This document shows, piece after piece, positions 1-5,176 of a stretch of 5,176 nt of DNA; within the stretch, counting starts at the first letter, position 1; each line of letters opens with the position of its first letter. The position numbers and the translations under genes are program-made. The stretch covers positions 1 to 5,176 of the forward strand of contig CACYDO010000201.1 of the NCBI GenBank assembly GCA_902773165.1, in the 5' to 3' direction. The notes under the pieces are model-generated. The model searched no databases and was not told the origin of the DNA. It was given only the letters and a program-made list of their open reading frames with translations. The stretch comes from an uncultured Ruminococcus sp. (GTDB lineage: Bacteria; Bacillota; Clostridia; Oscillospirales; Acutalibacteraceae).

Positions 1-110
1 AAATGTAAGCAATTTTATGTTGGAGAAAGCTCCAAAAATAGAACTGAAAAAAAGCAAGTATCATGGAACGGTAAAAATGAATTTTTGTAGTAAATGTAAT
101 AATTCAAAGA
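1..110. other. Unassigned AT-rich left edge, possibly the 3' end of an upstream gene
   Basis: Frame 1 is open from the window edge to a TAG at 88-90, giving 29 residues that begin KCKQFYVGESS and end GKNEFL. This could be the tail of a gene starting outside the window. Frame 2 is open over the same stretch and runs on into the palindromic repeats, so openness alone is weak evidence. I recognise no family in either frame. No promoter could be assigned with confidence. Confidence 0.25.
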
Positions 111-299
111 ATCCCCCCCTCACAACGAGGGGGATTATCAGAAATCAAGGTCGGAATGTTTTGCTCCCACCGTCACGGCTCTGCCGTGACACCTCCCTCG
201 AAGAGGGAGGCATAGGTCCCCTCTCCGAGGGGGCTGTCAGCGAAGCTGACTGGGGGAGTGAACTCCAAGACGCTGTCAGCGAAGCTGACTGGGGGAGTG
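110..299. repeat. Cluster of REP-like palindromic hairpins
   Basis: Five short stem-loops lie nearly back to back. CCCCCTC (115-121) pairs with GAGGGGG (127-133). GTCACGGC (172-179) pairs with GCCGTGAC (183-190) around a 3-base loop. CCTCCCTC (192-199) pairs with GAGGGAGG (203-210) around GAA. CCCCTC (218-223) pairs with GAGGGG (227-232) around TCC. GTCAGC (236-241) pairs with GCTGAC (245-250) around GAA, and this last hairpin recurs at 275-289. The stems are perfect and much more G+C rich than the flanks. Palindromes of this look are scattered between genes in Ruminococcus, Faecalibacterium and relatives, where they are often miscalled as tiny proteins. No T-run follows any stem, so they do not look like ordinary terminators. 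Together with the edge and the linker to 336 they account for the gene-free first 336 bases. Confidence 0.75.
233..299. repeat. Two identical 28-bp direct repeats, 39-bp period
   Basis: Positions 233-260 and 272-299 are identical over 28 bases. Each contains the hairpin GTCAGC-GAA-GCTGAC followed by TGGGGGAGTG. The 11 bases between them differ from the repeat. The period of 39 bases is a multiple of three, which is why a spurious reading frame through this region shows a repeated peptide. Two copies with an 11-base gap is too few and too short for a CRISPR array. It fits local duplication of a REP-like unit. Confidence 0.85.
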
Positions 300-331
300 C
301 TCCTACAGATTAGGCAACCCTACTCAAAGAA

Positions 332-342
332 CAGAGGTGATT
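332..342 (+). promoter_or_regulatory. Strong Shine-Dalgarno aimed at an ACG codon
   Basis: CAGAGGTGATT matches the anti-Shine-Dalgarno consensus closely. The core GAGGTGA ends at 340, leaving 5 bases before ACG at 346-348, which is in frame with the endonuclease gene downstream. The only upstream in-frame start, GTG at 337, lies inside the Shine-Dalgarno itself and has only weak AAAG-type complementarity before it. The next gene has a very similar arrangement (AGGTGA, 5 bases, ATG at 730). The ACG may therefore be a mutated ATG or a rare non-canonical start. Confidence 0.55.
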
Positions 343-717
343 AATACGTCACTTGACTACAACAAAAAACTGATTCCACGCGCAAAGGAACTCCGAAAAA
401 ATATGACAAAGCAGGAGAAACACCTTTGGTACGATTTTTTATGCACATATCCAATTCGGTTTCAACGTCAGAAAACGATTGATAATTTTATCGTGGACTT
501 CTACTGCCATAAAGCAAAACTTATAATCGAAGTTGATGGCAGTCAACATTATACTGAGGATGGAATAGAATATGATTCAATAAGAACACAAATCCTGGAA
601 AAATATGATCTGGAAGTAATAAGATTTTCAAACAATGAAATAGACCGTCATTTCAATGCTGTTTGTACTGCCATAAACGGTAAGGTACAGGAACGAATAA
701 GCGATATTATCAATTAA
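337..717 (+). CDS. DUF559 family endonuclease-domain protein (Vsr-like fold)
   Basis: The product is 126 residues from GTG 337, or 123 if translation starts at ACG 346, close to the usual 115-130 for stand-alone DUF559 proteins. The family signature is clear: an N-terminal helix LRKNMTKQEKHLW (19-31), then FQRQKTI (42-48), then the core FIVDFYCHKAKLIIEVDGSQ (51-70). Asp54 and the pair Glu65/Asp67 sit where a PD-(D/E)XK/Vsr-type nuclease binds its metal, and HY (71-72) and a C-terminal strand LEVIRFSNNEI (92-102) follow. DUF559 is related to very-short-patch repair endonucleases, but substrates of these small proteins are mostly unknown, so DNA nicking is an inference. It follows a palindromic repeat cluster by under 40 bases and is followed after 12 bases by a ribbon-helix-helix gene that is probably co-transcribed. 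The start codon is the uncertain point. The reading frame is intact and all core residues are present. Confidence 0.88.
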   Translation: MINTSLDYNKKLIPRAKELRKNMTKQEKHLWYDFLCTYPIRFQRQKTIDNFIVDFYCHKAKLIIEVDGSQHYTEDGIEYDSIRTQILEKYDLEVIRFSNNEIDRHFNAVCTAINGKVQERISDIIN

Positions 718-729
718 CAGGTGATGCTT

Positions 730-930
730 ATGCCCGAACAAGAAAAACCAAAACTGAAAATAACACCGAAAGCCTATACAGGCGAAACGTCAGTAATCTC
801 TGCCCGTCTGCCGAAGGATATGATAGCCGATATTGACAAGGTGGCTAATGTAACAGGCAGAACGAGGAACGAAATAATGACAATGTGCCTTGAATACGCA
901 CTTAAAAACATGGAAGTAACGTTTGAATGA
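730..930 (+). CDS. Small ribbon-helix-helix (Arc/CopG-like) DNA-binding protein
   Basis: The product is 66 residues. ATG 730 is chosen because AGGTGA (719-724) stands 5 bases before it; GTG 721 and ATG 724 overlap that site and are worse placed. After a charged, Pro/Lys-rich N-terminus (1-18) comes a short strand TSVISARLP (20-28), helix DMIADIDKVANVTG (30-43) and helix TRNEIMTMCLEYALKN (45-60). This strand-turn-two-helix layout is that of dimeric RHH repressors, in which the paired strand enters the DNA major groove. The gene begins 12 bases after the DUF559 stop, so the two are probably one transcript. RHH proteins often regulate their own operon, and as antitoxins restrain a linked toxin; here the partner is a nuclease-like protein. 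No operator could be picked out. The left inverted repeat of the next element begins 2 bases after the stop. The RHH fold is a fairly safe call; the role is inference. Confidence 0.75.
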   Translation: MPEQEKPKLKITPKAYTGETSVISARLPKDMIADIDKVANVTGRTRNEIMTMCLEYALKNMEVTFE

Positions 931-931
931 G

Positions 932-953
932 TTAGGAGTGAGAAGTTAGGAGT
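932..953 (+). repeat. Left inverted-repeat arm built from TTAGGAGT units
   Basis: The arm reads as TTAGGAGT, a short GAGAAG-like linker, then TTAGGAGT again. Its reverse complement recurs at 1314-1335 with one mismatch (A versus G at the twelfth base). The second unit carries AGGAG (948-952), 8 bases before the ATG at 961. The repeat thus also supplies the ribosome binding site of the gene it flanks. It starts 2 bases after the TGA of the ribbon-helix-helix gene. Confidence 0.85.
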
Positions 954-960
954 CAGGAAT

Positions 961-1312
961 ATGAATGATGAAAACACAGTAAAAAACAGAAGTAAGAAAT
1001 TTGCGGTAAGAATAGTTAAATCTGTATAAGTATCTGTGCGATGAGAAAAAAGAGTATGTATTGTCAAAACAGATTTTGAGAAGCGGAACGAGCATAGGGG
1101 CTAATATTGCAGAAAACCAATACGCCCAAAGCAGGAAGGACTTTTTATCAAAACTATATATAGCATTAAAAGAATGTGCAGAAACAATCTATTGGTTAGA
1201 CCTGTTATATGAAACAGATTATCTGTCAGATAAGGAATATAATTCATTAAGGAATGACTGTGAGGAATTGAGAAAGATGTTATCTTCATCGACAAAAACA
1301 ATCTCGGAATAA
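961..1312 (+). pseudogene. Four-helix-bundle protein (S23 / 23S rRNA intervening-sequence type), frameshifted
   Basis: Starting at ATG 961, with AGGAG at 948-952, the frame reads MNDENTVKNRSKKFAVRIVK and then hits TAA within a few codons. Moving one base on (from 1022) continues the family sequence as LYKYLCDEKKEYVLSKQ, then ILRSGTSIGANIAENQYAQS, and runs to TAA 1310-1312. Ignoring one base at about 1021 gives an intact product of 116 residues, the normal length for this family. The hallmarks are FAVRIVK, the LRSGTSIGANIAE signature between helices, IALKECAETIYWLDLL and a final helix ending in DCEELRKML. The family forms a pentameric four-helix bundle and is encoded in 23S rRNA intervening sequences; its molecular function is poorly known. 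TTG 1061 could start an 83-residue piece, but that codon is an internal Leu of the family and has no good ribosome binding site. A sequencing error at 1016-1022 cannot be excluded. Confidence 0.85.
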
Positions 1313-1313
1313 A

Positions 1314-1335
1314 ACTCCTAACTCCTCACTCCTAA
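1314..1335 (-). repeat. Right inverted-repeat arm built from ACTCCTAA units
   Basis: This is the reverse complement of the left arm (932-953) at 21 of 22 positions. It begins 2 bases after the stop of the four-helix-bundle gene. A further degenerate unit, TTCCTAAC, continues to 1343, so the repeat is internally reiterated. The arms are about 360 bases apart; in RNA they could pair and loop out the gene between them. Between this arm and the SPFH ribosome binding site lie only AT-rich bases with no promoter I would defend. Confidence 0.85.
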
Positions 1336-1386
1336 TTCCTAACTAAATACATTTTTTGAATAAAAAAAGAATCGGAGGTTTTAAAG

Positions 1387-3336
1387 ATGAGTAAGTTTGT
1401 AATTGAGTGTCCGAACTGCGGACGATTTGCAGAGGCAAGAACCGGATTTTTTGCCCGCAAAAGAATTGACTGCGCCTGTGGTTTTGTTATCAATGTGAGG
1501 ACGGATAAGCTCACAAGCCGCAAGTGCGCCCACTGTGGAAATGATGTTGTTTTTGACCAGTCAAGAGGTGACAAAGCAAGGTGTCCTGTCTGCCATGAGC
1601 TGATAAACGAGTTGTCCGACAAGACAAGGGTAGAGGAGTTTTCATGCGCCCAATGCGGAGTAAAACTCATTGCCGCAAAAAACGCCAATACATATACCTG
1701 CCCCGTCTGTGACTGTGTGAACGATGTGCAGAAGCAGCTTATGCAGGAGCATATCAAGCATGACGGTCTTGCAAGTATTATAAAATATGAGGGCGACAAT
1801 GAAACGCTGGTATGGAAGCACCCTGTGGAGGATTTTAACCTCGGTTCACAGCTTATCGTTCACGAGAGCCAGGAGGCGATCTTCTTCCGTGACGGTCAGG
1901 CACTTGACCTGTTCGGTGCAGGACGCTACACCCTTGAGACTCAGCAACTCCCAATACTTGAAAAGCTCTATAACCTGCCTACCGATACCGACGGCACCTT
2001 TCATTCAGAGGTCTATTATATCAATCTTACCACGCAAATGGGCATCAAGTGGGGGACGGACAGCAAGGTGCGTATGTTTGATCCGGCTTCGGGAATGCAC
2101 ATTGAAATAGGTGCAAGCGGTGAGTTCAATATCCGTGTAACAAACAGCCGCAAGCTGCTGATGAAGCTTGTCGGGACCGCTCAGGGCATGAAGCAGGAGG
2201 ATATTTTCGGCGGCAAGGGCAGCAAGGGATATTTCCGCTCCATGATAATGACCCGCGTGAAGTCATATCTCGCCCAGGTCATCAAGGATAACGGGTATAA
2301 TATCCTTGAAATAGATTACCGTTTACAGGAACTTTCCGAGAGCTTACAGGAGCGCATCAATGCTGATATTGCAGATTACGGTCTTACCATGCCGGGCTTC
2401 TTTGTCAACAGCGTTATTACTCCTGACGACGACCCGAATTTCCGCCGCATGAAGCAGCAGTATGCTGACCAGTACCTTAAAGTGCGTGAGGAGGAAATAA
2501 AGCGCAAGGAAGCCGAAGCTGCCGCTGAACGCAAATTTGTTGAAGCGCAGACCGCCGCAAGACTAAAAATGATCGGCGCTCAGGGTGACGCCGAAAGCGT
2601 CAAGATTAAAGCACAGGCGGAAGCTGAAGCTTACCGCATGCAGGCTGAAGCCGAAGCAATGGAAATGAAGATGAAGGGCTATACATATCAGCAGGAGACT
2701 GCCCGTCAGGTCGGCATGGAAGCCATGAAAAACGGTATTACCGGGCAAGGCTATGGCGGTGCTTCCGGCGGTCTGGGAGATATTGCCGGTCTGGGTGTGA
2801 CCCTCGGCGCTATGGGCGGAGTTATGAGCATGACCAAGGAGGCTATATCCCCCATGCTCGACACAACACAGCAGATCGGTCAGAATGTTGTAAATAATGC
2901 GTCCGACACATGGGACTGCCGGTGCGGCAACAAGAGCATCAAGGGCATGTTCTGCAATATGTGCGGTGCTCAGAAACCCCAGCCGCAGCCTGACGGAACG
3001 TGGGATTGTCAGTGCGGCAACAAGGGTATTGTCGGCAAATTCTGTAATATGTGCGGAAGTCCAAAGCCGGAGGAAAAAAAAGAAACCTGGGACTGCACCT
3101 GCGGTAACAAAAACATAATAGGCAAGTTCTGCAATATGTGCGGCAGCAAAAAGCCCGAGGAAAAGAAGGACACCTGGGATTGCACCTGCGGTAACAAGAA
3201 TATAATAGGCAGGTTCTGCAATATGTGCGGAAGTCCGAAACCCGAAGAAAAGAAAGACACCTGGGACTGCACCTGCGGAAACAAAAACATAACTGGACCG
3301 TTTTGCGGAAACTGCGGCAAAAGAAAGGATGGTTGA
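1387..3336 (+). CDS. SPFH/Band-7 protein with three N-terminal and five C-terminal zinc ribbons
   Basis: The product is 649 residues; GGAGG at 1374-1378 sets ATG 1387. Three zinc ribbons come first: Cys8/11/29/31, Cys47/50/66/69 and Cys87/90/105/108. An SPFH domain follows at about 130-350, with family-typical stretches TLVWKHPVEDF (140-150), LIVHESQEAIFF, DLFGAGRYTLET and IKWGTDSKV. A long Ala/Glu/Lys-rich helical stalk spans about 355-450, then a Gly-rich hydrophobic stretch at 450-480. The tail (508-649) is five tandem ribbons of the form TWDCxCGNK, x, I/V/T-rich, FCNMCG. It belongs with the COG4260-type stomatin/prohibitin-like proteins that carry zinc ribbons, which more often have one or two. 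SPFH proteins assemble into ring- or cage-like membrane scaffolds. No signal peptide or clear membrane helix is visible, so membrane contact may come through the SPFH head, the Gly-rich stretch or the next gene's product. A protease name, sometimes given to this family, has no catalytic residues to support it here. Confidence 0.9.
   Translation: MSKFVIECPNCGRFAEARTGFFARKRIDCACGFVINVRTDKLTSRKCAHCGNDVVFDQSRGDKARCPVCHELINELSDKTRVEEFSCAQCGVKLIAAKNANTYTCPVCDCVNDVQKQLMQEHIKHDGLASIIKYEGDNETLVWKHPVEDFNLGSQLIVHESQEAIFFRDGQALDLFGAGRYTLETQQLPILEKLYNLPTDTDGTFHSEVYYINLTTQMGIKWGTDSKVRMFDPASGMHIEIGASGEFNIRVTNSRKLLMKLVGTAQGMKQEDIFGGKGSKGYFRSMIMTRVKSYLAQVIKDNGYNILEIDYRLQELSESLQERINADIADYGLTMPGFFVNSVITPDDDPNFRRMKQQYADQYLKVREEEIKRKEAEAAAERKFVEAQTAARLKMIGAQGDAESVKIKAQAEAEAYRMQAEAEAMEMKMKGYTYQQETARQVGMEAMKNGITGQGYGGASGGLGDIAGLGVTLGAMGGVMSMTKEAISPMLDTTQQIGQNVVNNASDTWDCRCGNKSIKGMFCNMCGAQKPQPQPDGTWDCQCGNKGIVGKFCNMCGSPKPEEKKETWDCTCGNKNIIGKFCNMCGSKKPEEKKDTWDCTCGNKNIIGRFCNMCGSPKPEEKKDTWDCTCGNKNITGPFCGNCGKRKDG
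2908..3333 (+). repeat. Five tandem zinc-ribbon-coding repeats, mainly 87-bp period
   Basis: Units begin at 2908, 2998, 3085, 3172 and 3259, so spacings are 90, 87, 87 and 87 bases (30 or 29 codons). Each encodes TWDC, x, CGNK, about six variable residues, FC, NM (GN in the last unit) and CG, usually followed by a KPEEKK linker. Units 3 and 4 differ at about a dozen of 87 bases, mostly silent, and unit 5 starts almost identically. Unit 1 is the most divergent and has a longer PQPQPDG linker. This suggests recent growth by unit duplication toward the 3' end, with selection keeping all four cysteines in every unit. Confidence 0.9.
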
Positions 3337-3338
3337 AT

Positions 3339-4046
3339 ATGAAACTGAGTAAAAACGCGATCAGAATACTGCTTTTTGCAGGAATAGCACTGGTGTGCTT
3401 TAATGTCATAGCATTTGTCATACCATTAGCAAAAAACGGCACCTTCTGGGTCAGCTATCTTTTCGGAATGCTGGCAATTCTTCTACAGCTTGTTGTAATG
3501 AAGGTGGCTTTCAAGGGTGCGGAAAGCGTCAGAAGTAAATTCTACGGCTTTCCGATCGCTCGTATCGGCGTGATATACGGTATATGTCAGATACTTCTCT
3601 CGTTTACGGCAATGGCGCTGTCGCCCTATGTTCCCTTCTGGATACCGATAGTCGTATTCATACTCATGCTGGCGTTTGCAGCGGCAGGCTGTATTGCGGC
3701 GGATGCGGTAAGAGAAACTATTGAACAGCAGGATAAAAAGCTTGTTAAGGACGTCAGCATGATGCGTAACCTTCAGTCAAAAACGAATCTGCTTGTATCA
3801 CAGTCCGACTGCGGTGCAGAGCTGAAAACCGCTCTTGCAGAACTGGGCGAGGAGATAAAATACAGCGACCCGGTCAGCAATCCTGCAACCGAGAGTATCG
3901 AGCAGGAGTTATTCTTTCACATCGAAGAGCTGCAAAAGGCTGTTGTTGACGGTGACGAAAACTCTGCAATTGCCCTCTGCAAAAAGACAAATGGTATTCT
4001 TGCGGAAAGAAACAGGCTTTGCAAGCTGAATAAAAATACAAAATAA
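3339..4046 (+). CDS. Four-helix membrane protein with cytosolic helical tail, unknown function
   Basis: The product is 235 residues. ATG 3339 follows the SPFH stop by 2 bases with AGGATGG (3326-3332) ahead of it. Earlier in-frame codons from 3225 overlap the zinc-ribbon repeats and are rejected. Four hydrophobic segments are evident at about 8-30, 36-58, 73-95 and 98-121, joined by short loops, with Lys/Arg-rich positions at 2-9 and 59-75. This favours both termini in the cytosol. Residues 122-235 are soluble, charged and predicted helical (for example RETIEQQDKKLVKDVS and IEQELFFHIEELQKAV), and could bind a partner. I recognise no named family. Its near-overlap with the SPFH gene and the 15-base gap to the TIR gene point to one transcript. 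A reasonable inference is that it anchors the SPFH-zinc-ribbon assembly in the membrane. No catalytic motif is visible. Confidence 0.85.
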   Translation: MKLSKNAIRILLFAGIALVCFNVIAFVIPLAKNGTFWVSYLFGMLAILLQLVVMKVAFKGAESVRSKFYGFPIARIGVIYGICQILLSFTAMALSPYVPFWIPIVVFILMLAFAAAGCIAADAVRETIEQQDKKLVKDVSMMRNLQSKTNLLVSQSDCGAELKTALAELGEEIKYSDPVSNPATESIEQELFFHIEELQKAVVDGDENSAIALCKKTNGILAERNRLCKLNKNTK

Positions 4047-4061
4047 CGGGAGGAAACAATA

Positions 4062-5176
4062 ATGGCAGTATTTAAGTGTAAGATGTGTGGAGGGTCGCTG
4101 GAGATAAGTGAGGGCATGAAAGTCTGCGAATGCGAATATTGCGGCACGAAGCAGACACTCCCCCGCCTTGATGACGACAGACGAACGAATCTTTACGACC
4201 GCGCAAACCATTTCCGCAGAAACAATGATTTTGATAAGGCCGCGGGTATCTACGAGCAGATACTAAACGAGGATACGTCCGATTCCGAGGCGTACTGGTC
4301 GCTTGTGCTTTGCCGCTATGGTATCGAATATGTTGAGGATCCCGCAACGCATAAGCGTGTGCCGACAGTCAACCGCGCCCAGTTCACTTCTGTTTTTGAC
4401 GACAACAATTATAAATCGGCTTTGCAGTATGCGGACGGATATCAGCGCGAGATCTACGAAAAGGAAGCTAAAGCGATAAACGATATTCAAAAGGGCATTC
4501 TTGCAATTTCGCGGAAGGAAGAGCCTTTTGATGTTTTCATCTGCTACAAGGAGACCGACAACAACGGCAGGCGTACCCCTGACAGCGTTTTAGCCAACGA
4601 CCTTTACCACCAGTTGGCGCAGGAGGGCTTCAAGGTATTCTTTGCGCGTATCACACTGGAGGACAAGCTCGGCACAGCATATGAACCATACATATTCGCC
4701 GCGCTCAATTCGTCAAAGGTAATGGTCGTGCTTGGAACAAAGCCGGAATATTTCAACGCCGTATGGGTAAGGAATGAATGGAGCCGGTATCTTGCGCTCG
4801 TAAAACAAAGCGGCGGCAAAAAGGTGCTTATCCCCGCTTACAAGGATATGGATCCCTACGACCTGCCGGAAGAGTTTTCCCACCTGCAGGCTCAGGATAT
4901 GTCTAAGCTGGGCTTCATGCAGGATCTGATTCGCGGCATTAAGAAGATAGCAAAGACAGATGAATCGAAAGCGGCGGTAAAAGAGACCGTTGTTGTCGGC
5001 AGCAGCAATGCGAATGTGGCACCGCTTTTAGATAGAGCCTTTCTTTTCCTTGAAGACGGCAAGTGGCAGGACGCAAATATTTACTGTGAAAAGGTGCTTG
5101 ACCTCGACCCGAAGAACGCAACAGCATATCTCGGCAAGTTAATGTCTGAGCAACAGGTGAGAACTCGCAAACAGTT
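4062..5176 (+). CDS. Zinc ribbon-TPR-TIR domain protein, 3' end beyond the window
   Basis: The frame is open from ATG 4062 (GGGAGG at 4048-4053) to the window edge, giving 371 codons of a longer protein. A zinc ribbon comes first (Cys6/9 and Cys24/27, with an extra Cys22). A TPR-like helix pair follows around 45-80 (ANHFRRNNDFDKAAGIYEQI). The TIR domain is at about 154-280: strand A FDVFICYKETD (156-166), then LYHQLAQEGFKVFFARI, a loop with EDKLG, and helix/strand YEPYIFAALNSSKVMVVLG. Trp235 and Glu239 stand in W-x3-E, the spacing of the Trp/catalytic Glu pair of SARM1-type NADase TIR domains. After a linker a second TPR-like hairpin begins at about 322 (LLDRAFLFLEDGKWQDANIY). Bacterial TIR proteins typically cleave NAD+ or make cyclic ADP-ribose signals in anti-phage defence, though some only mediate assembly. 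Activity here is inferred. It is the third gene of the SPFH operon and shares with the SPFH protein an N-terminal zinc ribbon, which may help co-recruitment. Confidence 0.88.
   Translation, partial: MAVFKCKMCGGSLEISEGMKVCECEYCGTKQTLPRLDDDRRTNLYDRANHFRRNNDFDKAAGIYEQILNEDTSDSEAYWSLVLCRYGIEYVEDPATHKRVPTVNRAQFTSVFDDNNYKSALQYADGYQREIYEKEAKAINDIQKGILAISRKEEPFDVFICYKETDNNGRRTPDSVLANDLYHQLAQEGFKVFFARITLEDKLGTAYEPYIFAALNSSKVMVVLGTKPEYFNAVWVRNEWSRYLALVKQSGGKKVLIPAYKDMDPYDLPEEFSHLQAQDMSKLGFMQDLIRGIKKIAKTDESKAAVKETVVVGSSNANVAPLLDRAFLFLEDGKWQDANIYCEKVLDLDPKNATAYLGKLMSEQQVRTRKQ

Larger units (their letters stand above)
932..1335. mobile_element. Putative small mobile element: four-helix-bundle gene between inverted repeats
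   Basis: A compact unit of about 400 bp consists of a 22-bp left arm (932-953), a four-helix-bundle gene (961-1312, frameshifted) and a 22-bp right arm (1314-1335). The arms match at 21 of 22 positions as inverted repeats. The unit contains almost nothing else: the gene starts 8 bases after the left arm and stops 2 bases before the right arm. The gene family is known from intervening sequences inserted in 23S rRNA genes, and also occurs free in intergenic regions. I see no transposase and no convincing target-site duplication. Mobility is therefore inferred from architecture, not shown. Confidence 0.5.

Noticed and set aside
110..136. Rho-independent terminator after the left-edge frame
   Set aside because: The G+C stem is not followed by a T-run on either strand, and similar stems continue downstream as a repeat cluster.
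233..299. CRISPR array suggested by 28-bp identical repeats
   Set aside because: Only two copies, an 11-bp gap, and strong internal hairpins in a REP-like cluster. No cas gene is present.
17..313. 98-codon open frame through the left edge and the palindromic repeats
   Set aside because: Its second half is only the translated hairpin and direct repeats, giving a repeated SEADWGS peptide, with no family match and no ribosome binding site. Such frames are common artefacts of these repeats.
1014..1030. Programmed ribosomal frameshift in the four-helix-bundle gene
   Set aside because: There is no recognisable slippery heptamer, no stimulatory pseudoknot or internal Shine-Dalgarno that I can see, and the family normally reads in a single frame.
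1332..1799. Antisense 155-codon frame opposite the start of the SPFH gene
   Set aside because: It lies wholly across the well-supported zinc-ribbon coding region, shows no domain and has no credible ribosome binding site.
3225..3338. N-terminal extension of the membrane protein from an ATG at 3225
   Set aside because: The extra 38 residues are an out-of-frame reading of the zinc-ribbon repeats. ATG 3339 has its own Shine-Dalgarno and leads directly into the first membrane helix.
2939..3442. Long antisense open frames rich in Cys and Arg or Phe and Pro opposite the SPFH gene tail
   Set aside because: They are reverse readings of the 87-bp zinc-ribbon repeats, without ribosome binding sites or family features.

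Overview
The window looks like a chromosomal stretch of a gut Firmicute of the Ruminococcus / Oscillospiraceae type. This rests on the strong AGGAGG-like ribosome binding sites, the short G+C-rich palindromic repeats typical of those genomes, the mix of AT-rich accessory genes with more balanced neighbours, and the protein families present. The genus is an inference from style, not from a marker gene. All supported genes are on the + strand.

Left part (1-1345) is accessory DNA. After an unassigned AT-rich edge comes a cluster of small perfect hairpins and a 28-bp direct repeat (110-299). It is followed at once by a DUF559 (Vsr-like, PD-(D/E)XK-type) endonuclease-domain gene and a tightly linked ribbon-helix-helix DNA-binding protein. 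Next is a compact element of about 400 bp: a four-helix-bundle (S23 / 23S rRNA intervening-sequence type) gene broken by a single-base frameshift, bracketed by 22-bp inverted repeats built from TTAGGAGT units.

Right part (1387-5176) is a compact operon-like run of three genes, with gaps of 2 and 15 bases and a good ribosome binding site before each. The first encodes a 649-residue SPFH/Band-7 (stomatin/prohibitin-like, COG4260-type) protein with three zinc ribbons before and five tandem zinc ribbons after the SPFH and helical stalk. The second encodes a 235-residue protein with four predicted membrane helices and a cytosolic helical tail. The third, cut by the window edge, encodes a zinc ribbon-TPR-TIR-TPR protein whose TIR domain keeps a Trp-x3-Glu pair like that of NAD-cleaving TIR domains.

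The most interesting reading is that these three genes form one membrane-associated module: an SPFH scaffold, a membrane partner and a TIR effector, tied together by zinc ribbons and helical repeats. It may be a stress or anti-phage system. That function is inferred from domains and gene order only.
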